Assembly: GCA_913775265.1 (NCBI GenBank)
Contig: CAJYJH010000008.1
Span: 1 to 64,000 of the forward strand
From: an uncultured Mucilaginibacter sp.
GTDB lineage: Bacteria > Bacteroidota > Bacteroidia > Sphingobacteriales > Sphingobacteriaceae
Direction: 5' to 3'
Length of the DNA stretch: 64,000 nt
Shown here piece by piece: positions 44,215-56,239 of this stretch. The translations under genes and the position numbers were made by a program. Below the pieces are notes generated by a model. That model ran no database searches. It was not told the DNA's origin and saw only the letters and a program-made list of their open reading frames with translations. Every line of letters starts with the position of its first letter. The first letter of the stretch is position 1.

Positions 44215-44290
44215 ATAAAACCTTGTAATTTATAAGCACATAAAAGCTTGCCTGGCTTTACTGTATATAGCTAACTGAATAACTGCTTAC

Positions 44291-45664
44291 ATGCAAAGAG
44301 AAGTGCCATCGTGGATGAGCGACGCCGTATTTTACCATATCTATCCGTTAGGGTTGGTTGGTGCGCCTGTGGCTAACGATTTTGAAAGTGAACCCGTTGA
44401 ACGCATGGCTGTACTGAACGACTGGATACCGCATATTAAGCAACTGGGATGTAATGCCTTATATTTGGGCCCTGTTTTTGAGTCTGACTTTCATGGTTAC
44501 GACACCGCTAACTATTACTTGGTCGACAGGCGTTTGGGTACTAATCAAACGCTGAAAGATTTTAGCCGTAACCTTCACCATCATGGTATCAAGCTGGTAA
44601 TAGATACAGTTTTTAACCATGTGGGCCGCAATTTTCCACCTTTTAAAAATTTGCAATCACACGGCGAGGCATCAATTTACAAGGATTGGTTTGTTGATGT
44701 TGATTTTACCCGCCAAAGTATTTACGGGGATAGTTTTTATTACGAAGGGTGGTTTGATGCATACAATCTGGTAAAGCTTAATCTCCGCAATCCGCAAGTC
44801 ATAGATTATCTGCTGCACGCAGTTGCATTTTGGATGGATGAGTTTGACATTGACGGTCTGCGGCTGGATGTAGCCGAAATTATGGATAAAGATTTTTTGG
44901 CAGCTTTATCTGAGTTTTGCCGTAGCCGAAAATCAGAATTTTGGCTGATGGGAGAGGTGATTGAGGGTGATTACCGACAATGGGCCAATGACTACATGCT
45001 TGACTCAACTACCAATTACGAAGCTTACAAAGGTTTATACTCCAGTCATAATGATAAAAACTATTTTGAGATTGCTCACTCGCTAAACCGCCAATTTGGC
45101 TATGAGGGTGTTTATCAGGATTTGCTGCTGTATAATTTTGCCGATAATCACGATACCACTCGTATTGCCAGCATCCTGAATGATGTTAGGGGCATCTATC
45201 CGCTGCATGCTATCTTATTTACAATGCCTGGCATCCCGGCTATATATTATGGCAGCGAATGGGGTATTGAAGCCGTTAAAGGTGCACATGATGATACCAT
45301 GTTGCGTCCGCCGGTGGATGTTATCCCTGATGTAACTGCTCTGCCTTTGCATAACTTTATACAACAACTAATAGCCATACGGCACCAACAATCTGTACTA
45401 AAAACCGGTGTTTACCGGCAACTGCACGTGAGCCACGAGCAACTGGTTTTTAGCCGCGAAACGGCCCACGATTTAATTGTTGTTGCTGTAAGCCAATCCG
45501 ATCAACAGGTTGATATTGGCGTACACATGGAGCTTGAAGATGGAGAAGAATTTAAAGATTTGTTAGCACCCCAATACCATATTTTTTCAAGTCACAATTA
45601 TCTTTTTATTAATGATGTGTTGCCATTTGGCGTGAGGATGTTAAAGCGTGTGTCGCAACCTTAA
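44291..45664 (+). CDS. GH13 alpha-amylase family enzyme
   Basis: A 457-residue cytoplasmic alpha-glucan hydrolase or transferase. GH13 regions are visible: DTVFNHVGRN (about 105-114), GLRLDVAEI with nucleophile Asp193, GEVIEG with acid Glu222 and NFADNHDTTRI. The short domain B and the YYGSEWGIEA motif resemble neopullulanase/cyclomaltodextrinase-like or unclassified Bacteroidota GH13 enzymes. No signal peptide. It lies alone, co-directional with the SGNH gene. It may act with GlgB in glycogen turnover (inference). Confidence 0.88.
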   Translation: MQREVPSWMSDAVFYHIYPLGLVGAPVANDFESEPVERMAVLNDWIPHIKQLGCNALYLGPVFESDFHGYDTANYYLVDRRLGTNQTLKDFSRNLHHHGIKLVIDTVFNHVGRNFPPFKNLQSHGEASIYKDWFVDVDFTRQSIYGDSFYYEGWFDAYNLVKLNLRNPQVIDYLLHAVAFWMDEFDIDGLRLDVAEIMDKDFLAALSEFCRSRKSEFWLMGEVIEGDYRQWANDYMLDSTTNYEAYKGLYSSHNDKNYFEIAHSLNRQFGYEGVYQDLLLYNFADNHDTTRIASILNDVRGIYPLHAILFTMPGIPAIYYGSEWGIEAVKGAHDDTMLRPPVDVIPDVTALPLHNFIQQLIAIRHQQSVLKTGVYRQLHVSHEQLVFSRETAHDLIVVAVSQSDQQVDIGVHMELEDGEEFKDLLAPQYHIFSSHNYLFINDVLPFGVRMLKRVSQP

Positions 45665-45685
45665 TAAACGTTGAACAGGTTTAAC

Positions 45686-46267
45686 CTAACCTCGGGTAAC
45701 TACTTTGGGTTTGTTGTTGCCTGTTGGTGGTAGCAGAGATGCAGCCACGCGTTTAATAAAAAGATAATTTACCGTGCCACCAATGGCCGCGCCTACTAAC
45801 GGAACTAACCGTTCGGCGGTTTTAGTGCCTACGCTCAGCAATAATTTTTCGGCAACTTGCTCCATCACACTTTTAGAAACACTCATGCCGGTATCTACCT
45901 TTAACGATGAGGCTACCATTTTAAACAAGTCTTCGAAATTGATAGAGTAATGGCCGGTTTGATGGTAAGCAATAGCCATCGTTACCCTAAACTGCTGCGT
46001 AACCAAATTTATAAAGTCTACCGGCACGCCAATCAGCATCGTGGTAACGCCACCCAGGCCTGTAACCGCTCCCGACCCTGCAGCCAGCAAGGCACATTGG
46101 GTAACAAACTTATCAATCCCTAAGCGATCGACACCTTGCTTAATGCCTAATTGATCAATCCCGTTAAAGATATTTTTAAAACCACCCGAAGAAAGTTTTT
46201 TCAATCCGTCTTTAAAGTCTGCTTTAACTTTTCTGATGTTAAATTTTGGCAACGTAACCAAGCCCAT
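45686..46267 (-). CDS. EcsC-like protein (193 aa)
   Basis: A 193-residue protein with a basic N-terminus and glycine-rich hydrophobic segments (GSGAVTGLGGVTTMLIGVPV near 64-83, and LVPLVGAAIGGTVNYLFIKR near 157-176). The pattern matches the EcsC family seen also at 18412. It ends 21 bases from the convergent GH13 gene. The function of the family is unknown; membrane association is likely. Confidence 0.7.
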   Translation of the reverse strand: MGLVTLPKFNIRKVKADFKDGLKKLSSGGFKNIFNGIDQLGIKQGVDRLGIDKFVTQCALLAAGSGAVTGLGGVTTMLIGVPVDFINLVTQQFRVTMAIAYHQTGHYSINFEDLFKMVASSLKVDTGMSVSKSVMEQVAEKLLLSVGTKTAERLVPLVGAAIGGTVNYLFIKRVAASLLPPTGNNKPKVVTRG

Positions 46268-46461
46268 AGCTTTTGTTTTATCTTACTATGCACTACTTCT
46301 GTGCCATTTGCCAAAAATGCTGACAAAGACTCAAGCTATCAGTTAATTAAGACAAAAAGGCGGTTTAAGAAAGGGGGGCGATACATTTAAATGTAAGTAT
46401 AGCACAACTCAGCGTATCTCTTAAGATACAGTTTTGATGGCCATAGTCATGGTCAGTAAGT

Positions 46462-46782
46462 TTACTTTATGATATTTTGATGTTCGGGAGCTGACTGACT
46501 TAACAGAGCGTTAGGGCACATCTTCAATCCGGCGTACCATTTTATACCTTTTTGTATTAGTGCATGTGGTTGTTGCCGGTAACCTTCGGTCTCAAAAGCA
46601 ATCCACCAGCTAAACATCCGGGCATAATATTGTACCTCGTTATTTTTGGGTTCGAATGCAACAGCACCCGTTAAAGGGTAAATATTAATCCGTAAATTAC
46701 TCCTGCGATGAAAAAGATACTGATGGCTGGTGCGCAGGTTATTTTTATAGATCGGCAGTAACTGAAACGTAGCGGCTAACAT
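46462..46782 (-). CDS. Hypothetical protein (106 aa)
   Basis: A 106-residue frame with varied composition (INIYPLTGAVAFEPKNNEVQ, then YYARMFSWWIAFETEGYRQQ). It is not a shadow of a larger gene because neither strand has another candidate here. No family recognised. It precedes the exosortase operon's end on the same strand but is separated by about 70 bases. Confidence 0.5.
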   Translation of the reverse strand: MLAATFQLLPIYKNNLRTSHQYLFHRRSNLRINIYPLTGAVAFEPKNNEVQYYARMFSWWIAFETEGYRQQPHALIQKGIKWYAGLKMCPNALLSQSAPEHQNIIK

Positions 46783-46851
46783 GCCGTAAAGTTATCAATT
46801 ATGCAAACCTCCAAGTTGTACTATCTTAGTATTATTGTAAATAAATCGAAA

Positions 46852-47256
46852 TTATTTCGCTTTCAGATGGTCCAGGTTGATATGCTCCATGATTACGTAG
46901 CGAGGTAACATACATCCTACTAAGTAAAAAACAGGAGAGACAAAAAGGCTATAATCAAAGTCGATCAACGAATAGTTGAAGCTATATTCTGTAGCTTTGT
47001 CAGTAGCAATTACCAATAGGAGTATACCATAAACAGTTAACCAGGCGATCTTTAGCCACTTGACTTCGTGTTTAATGAGTCCGACATAGCCGATGGTAAA
47101 GTTTAGCAGTACTCCGGCTAGCTTTAAGTATTGTGCATCGAAATGAACATCCAAGCCAAGCTTGCTTGCTATTGCATCGATGATTGTTTGTTTGCAAAGT
47201 AAAGTCAGGATAAGCAGTACAACAAAGTACCCTATCTCACGCTTTTTGAGTTTCAT
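46852..47256 (-). CDS. Exosortase X-associated membrane protein
   Basis: A 134-residue membrane protein with four hydrophobic segments (about 8-24, 44-60, 69-86, 102-118) and a short charged tail. It overlaps the exosortase gene by 20 bases, the position expected for the membrane partner described for XrtX-type systems in Bacteroidota. Its role in that system is not known. Confidence 0.75.
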   Translation of the reverse strand: MKLKKREIGYFVVLLILTLLCKQTIIDAIASKLGLDVHFDAQYLKLAGVLLNFTIGYVGLIKHEVKWLKIAWLTVYGILLLVIATDKATEYSFNYSLIDFDYSLFVSPVFYLVGCMLPRYVIMEHINLDHLKAK

Positions 47257-47803
47257 GAGTAAAAGATGCTTTCAGGTATGAAATCCACACGAGCAGTATA
47301 ACGGCGTAGATCAGCGTGGTAAAAACATAATGATGAAAGAATTCAAAACCGCTGTACTGATAATATCCTAAAAACGATAAAATAATACAACGAACCACGT
47401 TGAAGGCGAATAGCCCAACCAAACCTGGTAAGATATAACCCACCATCCGTTTTAGGTTAGATGGAATGCAACAAATAAATGCAATGAAAAGAGCAGTTAC
47501 ATCTAATCCGTTGCAGGCATTAGATATGTTAAGTATGGGGCGACCGCCGAAAAACAAAGTAATCCATCCATTTTCCATCCCCGAAGTACTTACATGGTGG
47601 ATAGAAAACACATTAAGTAAAAAACTGGTGGTACCTGCCAAAGTACTGGAAAAAAAAGCATCTAAATCGTTATCAGCACTTAAGAACTTATTATGAATAA
47701 TGTTCCAAACCAGCAGGCAGAAAAAAGCACGCAGGATAAAAATTCTGAGTGGCTTAGGAATTTCCAAAACCTGTTGCTTAACGGTAGTTGCGTTAATTTT
47801 CAT
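47237..47803 (-). CDS. Exosortase family protein (XrtX type)
   Basis: A 188-residue multi-pass membrane transpeptidase-like enzyme that cleaves C-terminal sorting signals of exported proteins. The catalytic residues are visible: Cys97 in NACNGLDV, Arg138 in NVVRCIIL and His157/158 in FEFFHHYVFTT, the exosortase/archaeosortase triad. It is short, as in the Bacteroidota exosortases XrtF and XrtX. It lies between its probable substrate (23 bases upstream) and an associated membrane protein (20-base overlap). Assignment to XrtX rather than another subtype rests on the PID-CTERM neighbour. Confidence 0.88.
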   Translation of the reverse strand: MKINATTVKQQVLEIPKPLRIFILRAFFCLLVWNIIHNKFLSADNDLDAFFSSTLAGTTSFLLNVFSIHHVSTSGMENGWITLFFGGRPILNISNACNGLDVTALFIAFICCIPSNLKRMVGYILPGLVGLFAFNVVRCIILSFLGYYQYSGFEFFHHYVFTTLIYAVILLVWISYLKASFTHETQKA

Positions 47804-47826
47804 AGCCTCAATTATTATCTGATTTT

Positions 47827-48093
47827 TTATATAGCGTTGGCGTGCTTTTTACGCTTGTACATCATCCAAACGGCTGCTGTGCTACCGGCCAGCATTAATA
47901 GGCCCAGGTGGTCGTTAATAGGCACATTAGGTGCTGCTATACGATTCTGCGTGGTGTTACCTGTTTGATTTATTGACTGCAAACTGGAAACCATTGGTAC
48001 TTCGTGATAGCTCGAGTAACTGGCCCTAGCATGACCAAAAGATGCGCTTAAGCAGGCAACTAATACTGAAATCAAAACAGTTGCAATTTTCAT
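47827..48093 (-). CDS. Small exported protein with PID-CTERM sorting signal
   Basis: An 88-residue protein with a signal peptide (MKIATVLISVLVACLSASFG, cleaved near ARA), a 30-residue Ser/Gln/Asn-rich middle, and a C-terminal tripartite signal: VPINDHLG, a hydrophobic helix LLMLAGSTAAVWMMY and a basic end KRKKHANAI. The P-I-(D/N) plus hydrophobic helix plus Arg/Lys cluster is the PID-CTERM layout handled by exosortase X. Encoded directly upstream of the exosortase, it is the dedicated substrate. After processing only some 30 residues would remain. Confidence 0.85.
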   Translation of the reverse strand: MKIATVLISVLVACLSASFGHARASYSSYHEVPMVSSLQSINQTGNTTQNRIAAPNVPINDHLGLLMLAGSTAAVWMMYKRKKHANAI

Positions 48094-48728
48094 GGATTAG
48101 GATTTCTGGCGTAATGTTGTTAGGTGAACGAACTAACTAACAGTTAAATATTAGCCAAAGGATATTCCAATTATTGCCAAGATCACATATTGCATGCAAC
48201 AAGTTTAAATACAGAGATTTAAAAAGTGTGTTTTTGGGAAACAGATGCAATAAAGTGCCATTATAGAACAGAACAATTGTCAATAAATTAATTGAAGGTT
48301 TTGCTGAATGAAATTAGATAATGTTGGCGAGTGTTTACCGGGCGGGCATTTACTTACTCTATGTGGGGAATTATTGGTATAATTTACATTGAAACTTACA
48401 AAGCTATGTTTGACTATGAGTTTATGATTGGCTCCAATCACACTGCCGCCTGTTTTGTCTTTTAACTTCAATTGCTGTTACGATGCAACGCACTGTGAAT
48501 ATTTTATTCGGCATATTTTGGATACTGAAGTTCGATGAATTAGCTGGGCGTTAAAATTCAGTCGGCAGTGAGTGCTTAACAGATAACACAATTCTACCCC
48601 TGATGGTTGTTAATTGATAATTTTTACATTAAAGTTCTAATAATTGATTAACTTTCTTCATACGATAGCGTTATGTAGAGAAGAGAGCATCATAATGGTG
48701 CAGTGAACAACATTACGTATCAAACTCA
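48094..48728. other. A/T-rich intergenic region
   Basis: A 635-base region between divergent units. A 63-codon minus-strand frame (48280-48471) has no coding-like composition. No terminator, repeat or promoter was convincing. Confidence 0.45.
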
Positions 48729-49829
48729 ATGAAATTAGCTTACCTATCACATTTTAAAATCAATACGATACTCATCGTAATTGCATTATTTTTTACTGCT
48801 TGCAAAAAAGGAGGGTCGACCGATCCGGCACCTGTGCTTAAGCCGCTGGCTACTTTAGGCCTTTATCAATACACGGATAATACCAACAAGCGCATATTTA
48901 TTCCCATCAGCCAGATTGGTAGCCAGCAGGTAACTTATTTCGGAATTTTTGATACCGGTTCATCTGGCTTAACTATGGATGCCAATGGTTTAATTCCAGC
49001 ATCAATGATTACAGCTAACGGGATACAATTCACCGGAGATTCGATAAACGTGAATGGCATTACTATAACGAATAGAACAGCAACTGTATCCTATGGCGAC
49101 TTGACCGGCAGCACCAAAGAGTTTGGAAACTTAGCATACGCACCAATCACTATTGGCAATTCTGCGGGCACCGTCACTACCAAACGGATAGCTTTCTTCC
49201 TGTATTATAAAATTGTAGACGGCACGGGTAAGCAATTGCCGCAGCATTCGGCTGATGTATTTGGAGTGGGGCCAGGTAACGGCAGCGGCTTTAGCTACGC
49301 TGCTATCGAAAGCCCGCTTAATGGGTTTGCCTTGCCAACCGGTGTAACCAGTGGTTTTAAGCTGGCTAAGTTAAGTAGTCCGTTCACTACTCAAGGCGAT
49401 TTTGTCCGCAATTTGTTGACGATTGGCTTGGTGCCGGATGACTTGGCTACGACGTCTGGCTTTGTGATGCATCCGCTTTCCAGTTATACAACGGGAGGGT
49501 ATTCTCCTAACATACCTGCAACAATAACCTATGGTTCTACATCAACAGCTGCATTGGTTTTGTTTGATACTGGAGCGCCATCTGTTACCGTGATTGAAAA
49601 CAGTAAGGAAACAAAAGCGCTTGGTAGGCTTCCGGCTAATACCGACGTAACCATTACCACTAACAAAGGATTTGTATACAAGTACACTACCACGTCAACT
49701 GGTAATTTGACGGAGATACAAAATCCTAATATTACCGGCGATTATCGCTCTATTTTGAGCATCAATTTTTTTGTTGATAACCAAATGTTGACTAATTATT
49801 CAGGTCATATAATCGGTTTAAAAAACTAA
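48729..49829 (+). CDS. Pepsin-like aspartic protease lipoprotein (candidate)
   Basis: A 366-residue exported lipoprotein: a hydrophobic stretch then lipobox FFTAC with Cys25. Two active-site-like motifs lie about 205 residues apart: FDTGSSG (Asp75) and FDTGAPSV (Asp280). After the first, TVSYGDLTGS (about 119-128) fits the flap of pepsins (Tyr122), and ADVFGVGPGNGSG (about 175-187) fits the D-G-I-L-G-L-G turn. Order and spacing match bilobal family A1 aspartic proteases, which are rare in bacteria. A terminator follows. Activity is inferred; a non-catalytic relative is possible. Confidence 0.75.
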   Translation: MKLAYLSHFKINTILIVIALFFTACKKGGSTDPAPVLKPLATLGLYQYTDNTNKRIFIPISQIGSQQVTYFGIFDTGSSGLTMDANGLIPASMITANGIQFTGDSINVNGITITNRTATVSYGDLTGSTKEFGNLAYAPITIGNSAGTVTTKRIAFFLYYKIVDGTGKQLPQHSADVFGVGPGNGSGFSYAAIESPLNGFALPTGVTSGFKLAKLSSPFTTQGDFVRNLLTIGLVPDDLATTSGFVMHPLSSYTTGGYSPNIPATITYGSTSTAALVLFDTGAPSVTVIENSKETKALGRLPANTDVTITTNKGFVYKYTTTSTGNLTEIQNPNITGDYRSILSINFFVDNQMLTNYSGHIIGLKN

Positions 49830-49872
49830 ACAACAGCTTTAAACACTTAGATAGTGACAACGAATTTTTAGG

Positions 49873-49906
49873 GCCGATGCAACTTCTTCGTTGCATCGGC
49901 TTTTTT
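49873..49906 (+). terminator. Intrinsic terminator after the pepsin-like gene
   Basis: An 11-bp stem (GCCGATGCAAC with GTTGCATCGGC), a 6-base loop and TTTTTT. Confidence 0.9.
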
Positions 49907-50002
49907 CTTCAATTAAGGCATTAACATCCTACAAATTTTCAACATTGAACCTTTAGTAAAATGCAAAGCCTTAATTTTACCGTTTATTAAATTTTAAAAC
50001 GC

Positions 50003-52618
50003 TTGGGCAAAAACGCTACTAAAGAAACGCCGCTGATGCAGCAGTACAACCAGATCAAGGCCAAATATCCGGGAGCTTTGTTGTTGTTTCGTGTCGGCGA
50101 TTTTTATGAAACTTTTGGCGAAGATGCCGTTAAAACTGCCGGTATATTAGGTATTGTACTTACCCGCCGAGCTAATGGTGCTGCTACGCACATAGAACTG
50201 GCCGGCTTCCCGCATCACTCGCTCGAAACCTACCTGCCTAAGCTTGTTCGTGCCGGACAGCGGGTAGCTATCTGTGATCAGCTGGAAGATCCTAAGATGA
50301 CCAAAACCATTGTTAAGCGCGGGGTAACCGAATTGGTGACACCCGGTGTGGCGGTGAGTGATAACATCCTTCAGCAAAAAAGCAATAATTACCTGGCATC
50401 CATCTATTTTGAAAAAAGCAGCTTAGGTATTGCCTTTATTGATATTTCGACCGGCGAGTTTTTAACAGCTCAGGGTAACGCCGATTATATTGACAAACTG
50501 TTGCAGTCGTTCAGCCCAAGCGAGATAATTTTCCCTAAAAGCTGCAACCGTGATTTTACAGAGAAATTTGGCGACGGGTATTATACCTATATGCTGGATG
50601 ATTGGGCGTACAGCGGCGATTACCCCTATGAAACCCTGACCAGGCATTTCGGCGTTAAATCACTTAAAGGTTTTGGTATCGAAAAACTGAGTTTAGGTAT
50701 TGTTGCTGCAGGTGTGGCTTTGCATTATTTAAACGAAACGGAACATCGCAATCTGCAACATATCAGTGCCATAAGTCGCATAGAGGAAGACCGTTATTTA
50801 TGGCTAGACCGTTTTAGTATCCGCAACCTTGAATTGGTGGGTTCGGCTAACGAGAATGCTATAACATTGGTTGATGTGCTCGATCATACCTGCTCGCCGA
50901 TGGGTGCACGGTTGTTACGCCGCTGGATTGTGATGCCTTTGAAAGAGCTAAAGCCAATCCAGGACAGGTTAAACGTAGTGCAGCACTTGATAGACCATGA
51001 AGAGCTACGCGATGATTTACAAAGCTGTATACGCCAGATAGGCGACTTGGAAAGGCTGATCAGTAAAATCGGTTTACAAAAGGCCAACCCGCGCGAGGTT
51101 TGCCAATTGCGCAAGGCATTGCAGGCTATCAGCAATATCAAATTGATGTGTACACAGCAGGGGCAGGGCAGCGAAGCTTTGATAGCCATTGGCAATCAAC
51201 TTAATCCTTGCGATTACATCTGCGAAAAAATAGGCCGCGAACTGCATGCGGAGCCTCCCGTGCAATTGGTGAAAGGTGGCGTGATGGCCGAGGGTATACA
51301 CGAGGAACTCGACCGGTTACGAAAAATTGCATTCGGAGGTAAGGGTTACCTGCTCGAAATTCAAAAACGCGAAGCAGAGCACACGGGTATACCGTCGCTT
51401 AAAGTTGCCTTTAATAACGTTTTTGGGTATTACTTAGAAGTTACCCATGCTCATCGGGATAAAGTACCGTCGGACTGGATACGTAAGCAAACGCTGGTTA
51501 ATGCCGAGCGTTACATTACGCCTGAACTTAAAGAATATGAGGAGCAGATTTTAGGTGCCGAAGAGAAAATCCTGGCGCTTGAAACGCAGTTATATAACGA
51601 TCTGCTTTATGCTTTAACCGATTATATTAAACCTATCCAACTCAATGCGCAGCTCATTGCCAGGTTGGACGTGTTACTCAATTTTGCCACTGTCTCCATC
51701 AAAAACTATTATGTAAAGCCGCAGATTAATGATGGTTTACTGATTGATATTAAAGGCGGCCGTCACCCGGTAATTGAGAAAAACCTGCCTCCAGGCGAAG
51801 AATACATTACCAACGATGTTTACCTGGATTCGGAAAGCCAGCAGATCATCATCATTACCGGTCCGAATATGGCTGGTAAATCTGCCTTGTTAAGGCAAAC
51901 CGGTCTGATCGTACTGCTGGCGCAGATGGGATGCTTTGTGCCGGCTAAACAAGCGGTTATTGGTTTGGTAGATAAAGTGTTTACCAGGGTAGGAGCATCA
52001 GACAACTTATCGTCGGGTGAATCTACTTTTATGGTGGAGATGAACGAAACTGCCAGCATCCTGAATAACCTGAGCAACCGGAGCTTGATATTACTGGATG
52101 AGATTGGACGTGGTACCAGTACTTATGATGGTATATCTATTGCCTGGGCTATTGCCGAGTACCTGCACAACCATCCAAGTGCTAAGGCTAAGACATTGTT
52201 TGCTACCCATTATCATGAGTTGAATGAGCTAACGAATATGTTTGGCCGTGTTAAAAACTTTAACGTAACGGTTAAAGAGGTTGGTAACCAGATTATCTTT
52301 TTACGTAAGCTGGTACCCGGTGGTAGTGAACACAGTTTTGGTATCCACGTAGCAAAACTGGCCGGTATGCCCCACAAGGTGCTTACCCGTGCTAATGAGA
52401 TATTGAAGAAACTCGAAGCCGAACGCACCGGCGGTGAAAATATCAAAGAGAGCATTAAAAAGGTACAGAAGCAGGCTTTGCAGCTGCAAATGTTTTCAAT
52501 TGATGACCCGGTATTAGTAAAGATTCGCGATATGCTGAACAACCTGGATGTAAATACCCTAACACCTGTTGAAGCGCTGATGAAGCTGGATGAAATTCAG
52601 AGATTGATCAAAGGTTAA
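50003..52618 (+). CDS. mutS: DNA mismatch repair protein MutS
   Basis: An 871-residue MutS that binds mismatches and starts repair. The mismatch-binding motif is [10 protein letters not shown] near residue 30 (the Phe-x-Glu wedge). The ATPase has Walker [14 protein letters not shown], then [12 protein letters not shown], the Walker B region [16 protein letters not shown] and the FATHYHEL signature. The C-terminal helix-turn-helix region is present. The start is TTG at 50003; the stop just upstream and the family's N-terminal length exclude earlier starts, and ATG at 50036 would lose part of the conserved start. Confidence 0.95.
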   Translation: MGKNATKETPLMQQYNQIKAKYPGALLLFRVGDFYETFGEDAVKTAGILGIVLTRRANGAATHIELAGFPHHSLETYLPKLVRAGQRVAICDQLEDPKMTKTIVKRGVTELVTPGVAVSDNILQQKSNNYLASIYFEKSSLGIAFIDISTGEFLTAQGNADYIDKLLQSFSPSEIIFPKSCNRDFTEKFGDGYYTYMLDDWAYSGDYPYETLTRHFGVKSLKGFGIEKLSLGIVAAGVALHYLNETEHRNLQHISAISRIEEDRYLWLDRFSIRNLELVGSANENAITLVDVLDHTCSPMGARLLRRWIVMPLKELKPIQDRLNVVQHLIDHEELRDDLQSCIRQIGDLERLISKIGLQKANPREVCQLRKALQAISNIKLMCTQQGQGSEALIAIGNQLNPCDYICEKIGRELHAEPPVQLVKGGVMAEGIHEELDRLRKIAFGGKGYLLEIQKREAEHTGIPSLKVAFNNVFGYYLEVTHAHRDKVPSDWIRKQTLVNAERYITPELKEYEEQILGAEEKILALETQLYNDLLYALTDYIKPIQLNAQLIARLDVLLNFATVSIKNYYVKPQINDGLLIDIKGGRHPVIEKNLPPGEEYITNDVYLDSESQQIIIITGPNMAGKSALLRQTGLIVLLAQMGCFVPAKQAVIGLVDKVFTRVGASDNLSSGESTFMVEMNETASILNNLSNRSLILLDEIGRGTSTYDGISIAWAIAEYLHNHPSAKAKTLFATHYHELNELTNMFGRVKNFNVTVKEVGNQIIFLRKLVPGGSEHSFGIHVAKLAGMPHKVLTRANEILKKLEAERTGGENIKESIKKVQKQALQLQMFSIDDPVLVKIRDMLNNLDVNTLTPVEALMKLDEIQRLIKG

Positions 52619-52662
52619 GGGCTTCTGCGATAAGCAAAAACTTAAAGCCATGTTATGTTAGA

Positions 52663-52705
52663 AACAGAAAAGCCGCAGTTCGATTTGAACTGCGGCTTTT
52701 CTGTT
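52663..52705. terminator. Bidirectional terminator between mutS and yidC
   Basis: A perfect 18-bp stem (52663-52680 with 52688-52705, core GCCGCAGTT) with a 7-base loop, between convergent genes. Confidence 0.9.
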
Positions 52706-52720
52706 GGTATTAAAAGTGAA

Positions 52721-54550
52721 TTATTTCTTTTTACCTTGAGCTTGTTGCGCTTGTTGTTGCTGGCGCATCATCTCTTCCAGTTTAGCCTGGAAACCAGATT
52801 TCTTTTTCTTGGCATCTTCAGGCTTATTTTTGTTCTCCTGAATTTGCGCATGAATCTTTTTATCATCTACCCACAAACGGATCAGGTATTGCTGCAGGAA
52901 GGTGAACATGTTGGCCAAGAAATAGTAATAGTTCAAACCTGATGGGTAGCTATTCAGGAAGCCTAAGAACATGATAGGGCTGATGTAGCCAATGTACTTC
53001 ATTTGACCTGTAGCTCCTGATACCTGGTTATTAAAGTAAGTATAGATCAGGGTAGAAACCGTCATCAATAAACACATTGCACTTAAGTGGTTACCGATGA
53101 ACGGAATGTTGAAGCCGAAATTGATAACTGCATCATAAGTCGACAAATCCTTCATCCACAAAAAGCTTTCGCCGCGCAGCTCAAATAAGCTTGGGAAGAA
53201 ACGCAGGAACGCAAAGATGATAGGCATTTGTAACAACAATGGTAAACAACCGCCCAATGGGTTAACGCCTGCCTTACGGTACAGCTTCATATATTCCTGC
53301 TGTAACAGGGTTGGGTTATCCTCTCCAACTTTCGCTTTGATCTCATCCATCTCCGGCTTCAAAACTTTCATTTTGGCCATGCTCAGGTACGATTTATAAG
53401 TAAGTGGCGATAACACCAGTTTCAACAACACGGTTAAGGCTAATATCACAAAGCCCATATTCCAGTTAAACTGCTGCAAAAAGTTGAACACTGGTATAAC
53501 GGCCCAACGGTTAATAAACTTAAGTGGTCCCCAACCTAAGTCAATTTGTTTTTCCAGATTGTAACCTTGCTTTTGCAAAGTACTGAAACGGTTAGGACCA
53601 AAGTAAAACTCCATTGGGTAAACGCCCGAGTTGTTATCAATCAATGTTAAACCAGCTTTCATCTGCTTAACGTCGGTTGAGTTTACGTCGGTGCTAACGG
53701 CAACGTTCACCTTATCAAAGCCTTGCTTAGCAATCAACACGTTCGAGAAAAAGTGCTGCTTAAAAGAAATCCACTGTATTTTTTCGTCAGCAACTTGTTT
53801 GCTGTCGTCTTTAGTCAGGTTAAGATAGTCAACGTCGTTTTCAGTTGTTTTATAATAAACGGTTGAATACAGACGCTCTTGGGCTAAATCTTTTTCTTGT
53901 TTGTGTAGGCTTGCCGCCCAGTTAAGGGTCAATGCTTTACTGCTTACCACGTTATCTAAACCGTTGGTTTTAATGGTAAAACCAAGCTTGTAACCTGTAG
54001 CCGGTAAAGTGTAAACGTAATCGATATACTGCGTAGGGCTGTAGCTTAAACGCATGGTGATGGCGCTGCTATCAGTGCCTGCTACACTGGCTGTAGTGGT
54101 TGATTGTGTAAAGTAGCGGTCGTTAGTGTTAATTATGGTGCTGCCTGCAGTAAAGCGTAAACCAAACTGGTTGCCGTTGCCATCAAATAAAATCAGTGGT
54201 TTTTTATCAAACGTTTTAAAGTTTTTAAGCTCTACGCTGTAAACCCGGCCACCACGGCTGCTCAGTTTTACACGAATGTCTTTGTTTTCGACGGTGATCA
54301 GTTGTTCCTGGCCAACGGTTGAGCTGCCAAAAGGAGCTTTAAGTGCAGCCGAGTCAACCACTGGAGTTTTTGCCGTGTCTTTACTGGCTACTGCCGGGGC
54401 TTTTTTTAATGCACCTGCTTTTTTAAGCGAGTCGAGGTGCTCAATTTGACGAGCTTTTTTTGCCTCCTCTTCAGAAGGTTTCATTAAAAAGAACGAGCCG
54501 ATCAGGATCACCGCGATCAGGAATAAGCCCGTGAAGGTATTTCTATCCAT
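52721..54550 (-). CDS. yidC: Membrane protein insertase YidC
   Basis: A 609-residue YidC1-type insertase and foldase of inner-membrane proteins. The first helix is MDRNTFTGLFLIAVILIGSF, followed by a large periplasmic beta domain (about 70-350). The conserved membrane core starts at RWAVIPVFNFLQQFNWNMGF and contains MYRKAGVNPLGGCLPLLLQM and ITVSTL-like helices. The C-terminus is Gln/Lys-rich. It is translated right after pyrG (21 bases between genes), so the two are co-transcribed. Confidence 0.95.
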   Translation of the reverse strand: MDRNTFTGLFLIAVILIGSFFLMKPSEEEAKKARQIEHLDSLKKAGALKKAPAVASKDTAKTPVVDSAALKAPFGSSTVGQEQLITVENKDIRVKLSSRGGRVYSVELKNFKTFDKKPLILFDGNGNQFGLRFTAGSTIINTNDRYFTQSTTTASVAGTDSSAITMRLSYSPTQYIDYVYTLPATGYKLGFTIKTNGLDNVVSSKALTLNWAASLHKQEKDLAQERLYSTVYYKTTENDVDYLNLTKDDSKQVADEKIQWISFKQHFFSNVLIAKQGFDKVNVAVSTDVNSTDVKQMKAGLTLIDNNSGVYPMEFYFGPNRFSTLQKQGYNLEKQIDLGWGPLKFINRWAVIPVFNFLQQFNWNMGFVILALTVLLKLVLSPLTYKSYLSMAKMKVLKPEMDEIKAKVGEDNPTLLQQEYMKLYRKAGVNPLGGCLPLLLQMPIIFAFLRFFPSLFELRGESFLWMKDLSTYDAVINFGFNIPFIGNHLSAMCLLMTVSTLIYTYFNNQVSGATGQMKYIGYISPIMFLGFLNSYPSGLNYYYFLANMFTFLQQYLIRLWVDDKKIHAQIQENKNKPEDAKKKKSGFQAKLEEMMRQQQQAQQAQGKKK

Positions 54551-54571
54551 TATTTATGTAAGTGCAATTAA

Positions 54572-56194
<1,623 letters not shown>

Positions 56195-56239
56195 TCAGGC
56201 TCAGGCTTACGCCCAAACCAATGCTATGTGTACGGGATG

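Noticed and set aside
48280..48471. A 63-codon minus-strand frame in the 48.1-48.7 kb gap
   Set aside because: No recognisable pattern, poor composition and no promoter or terminator around it.
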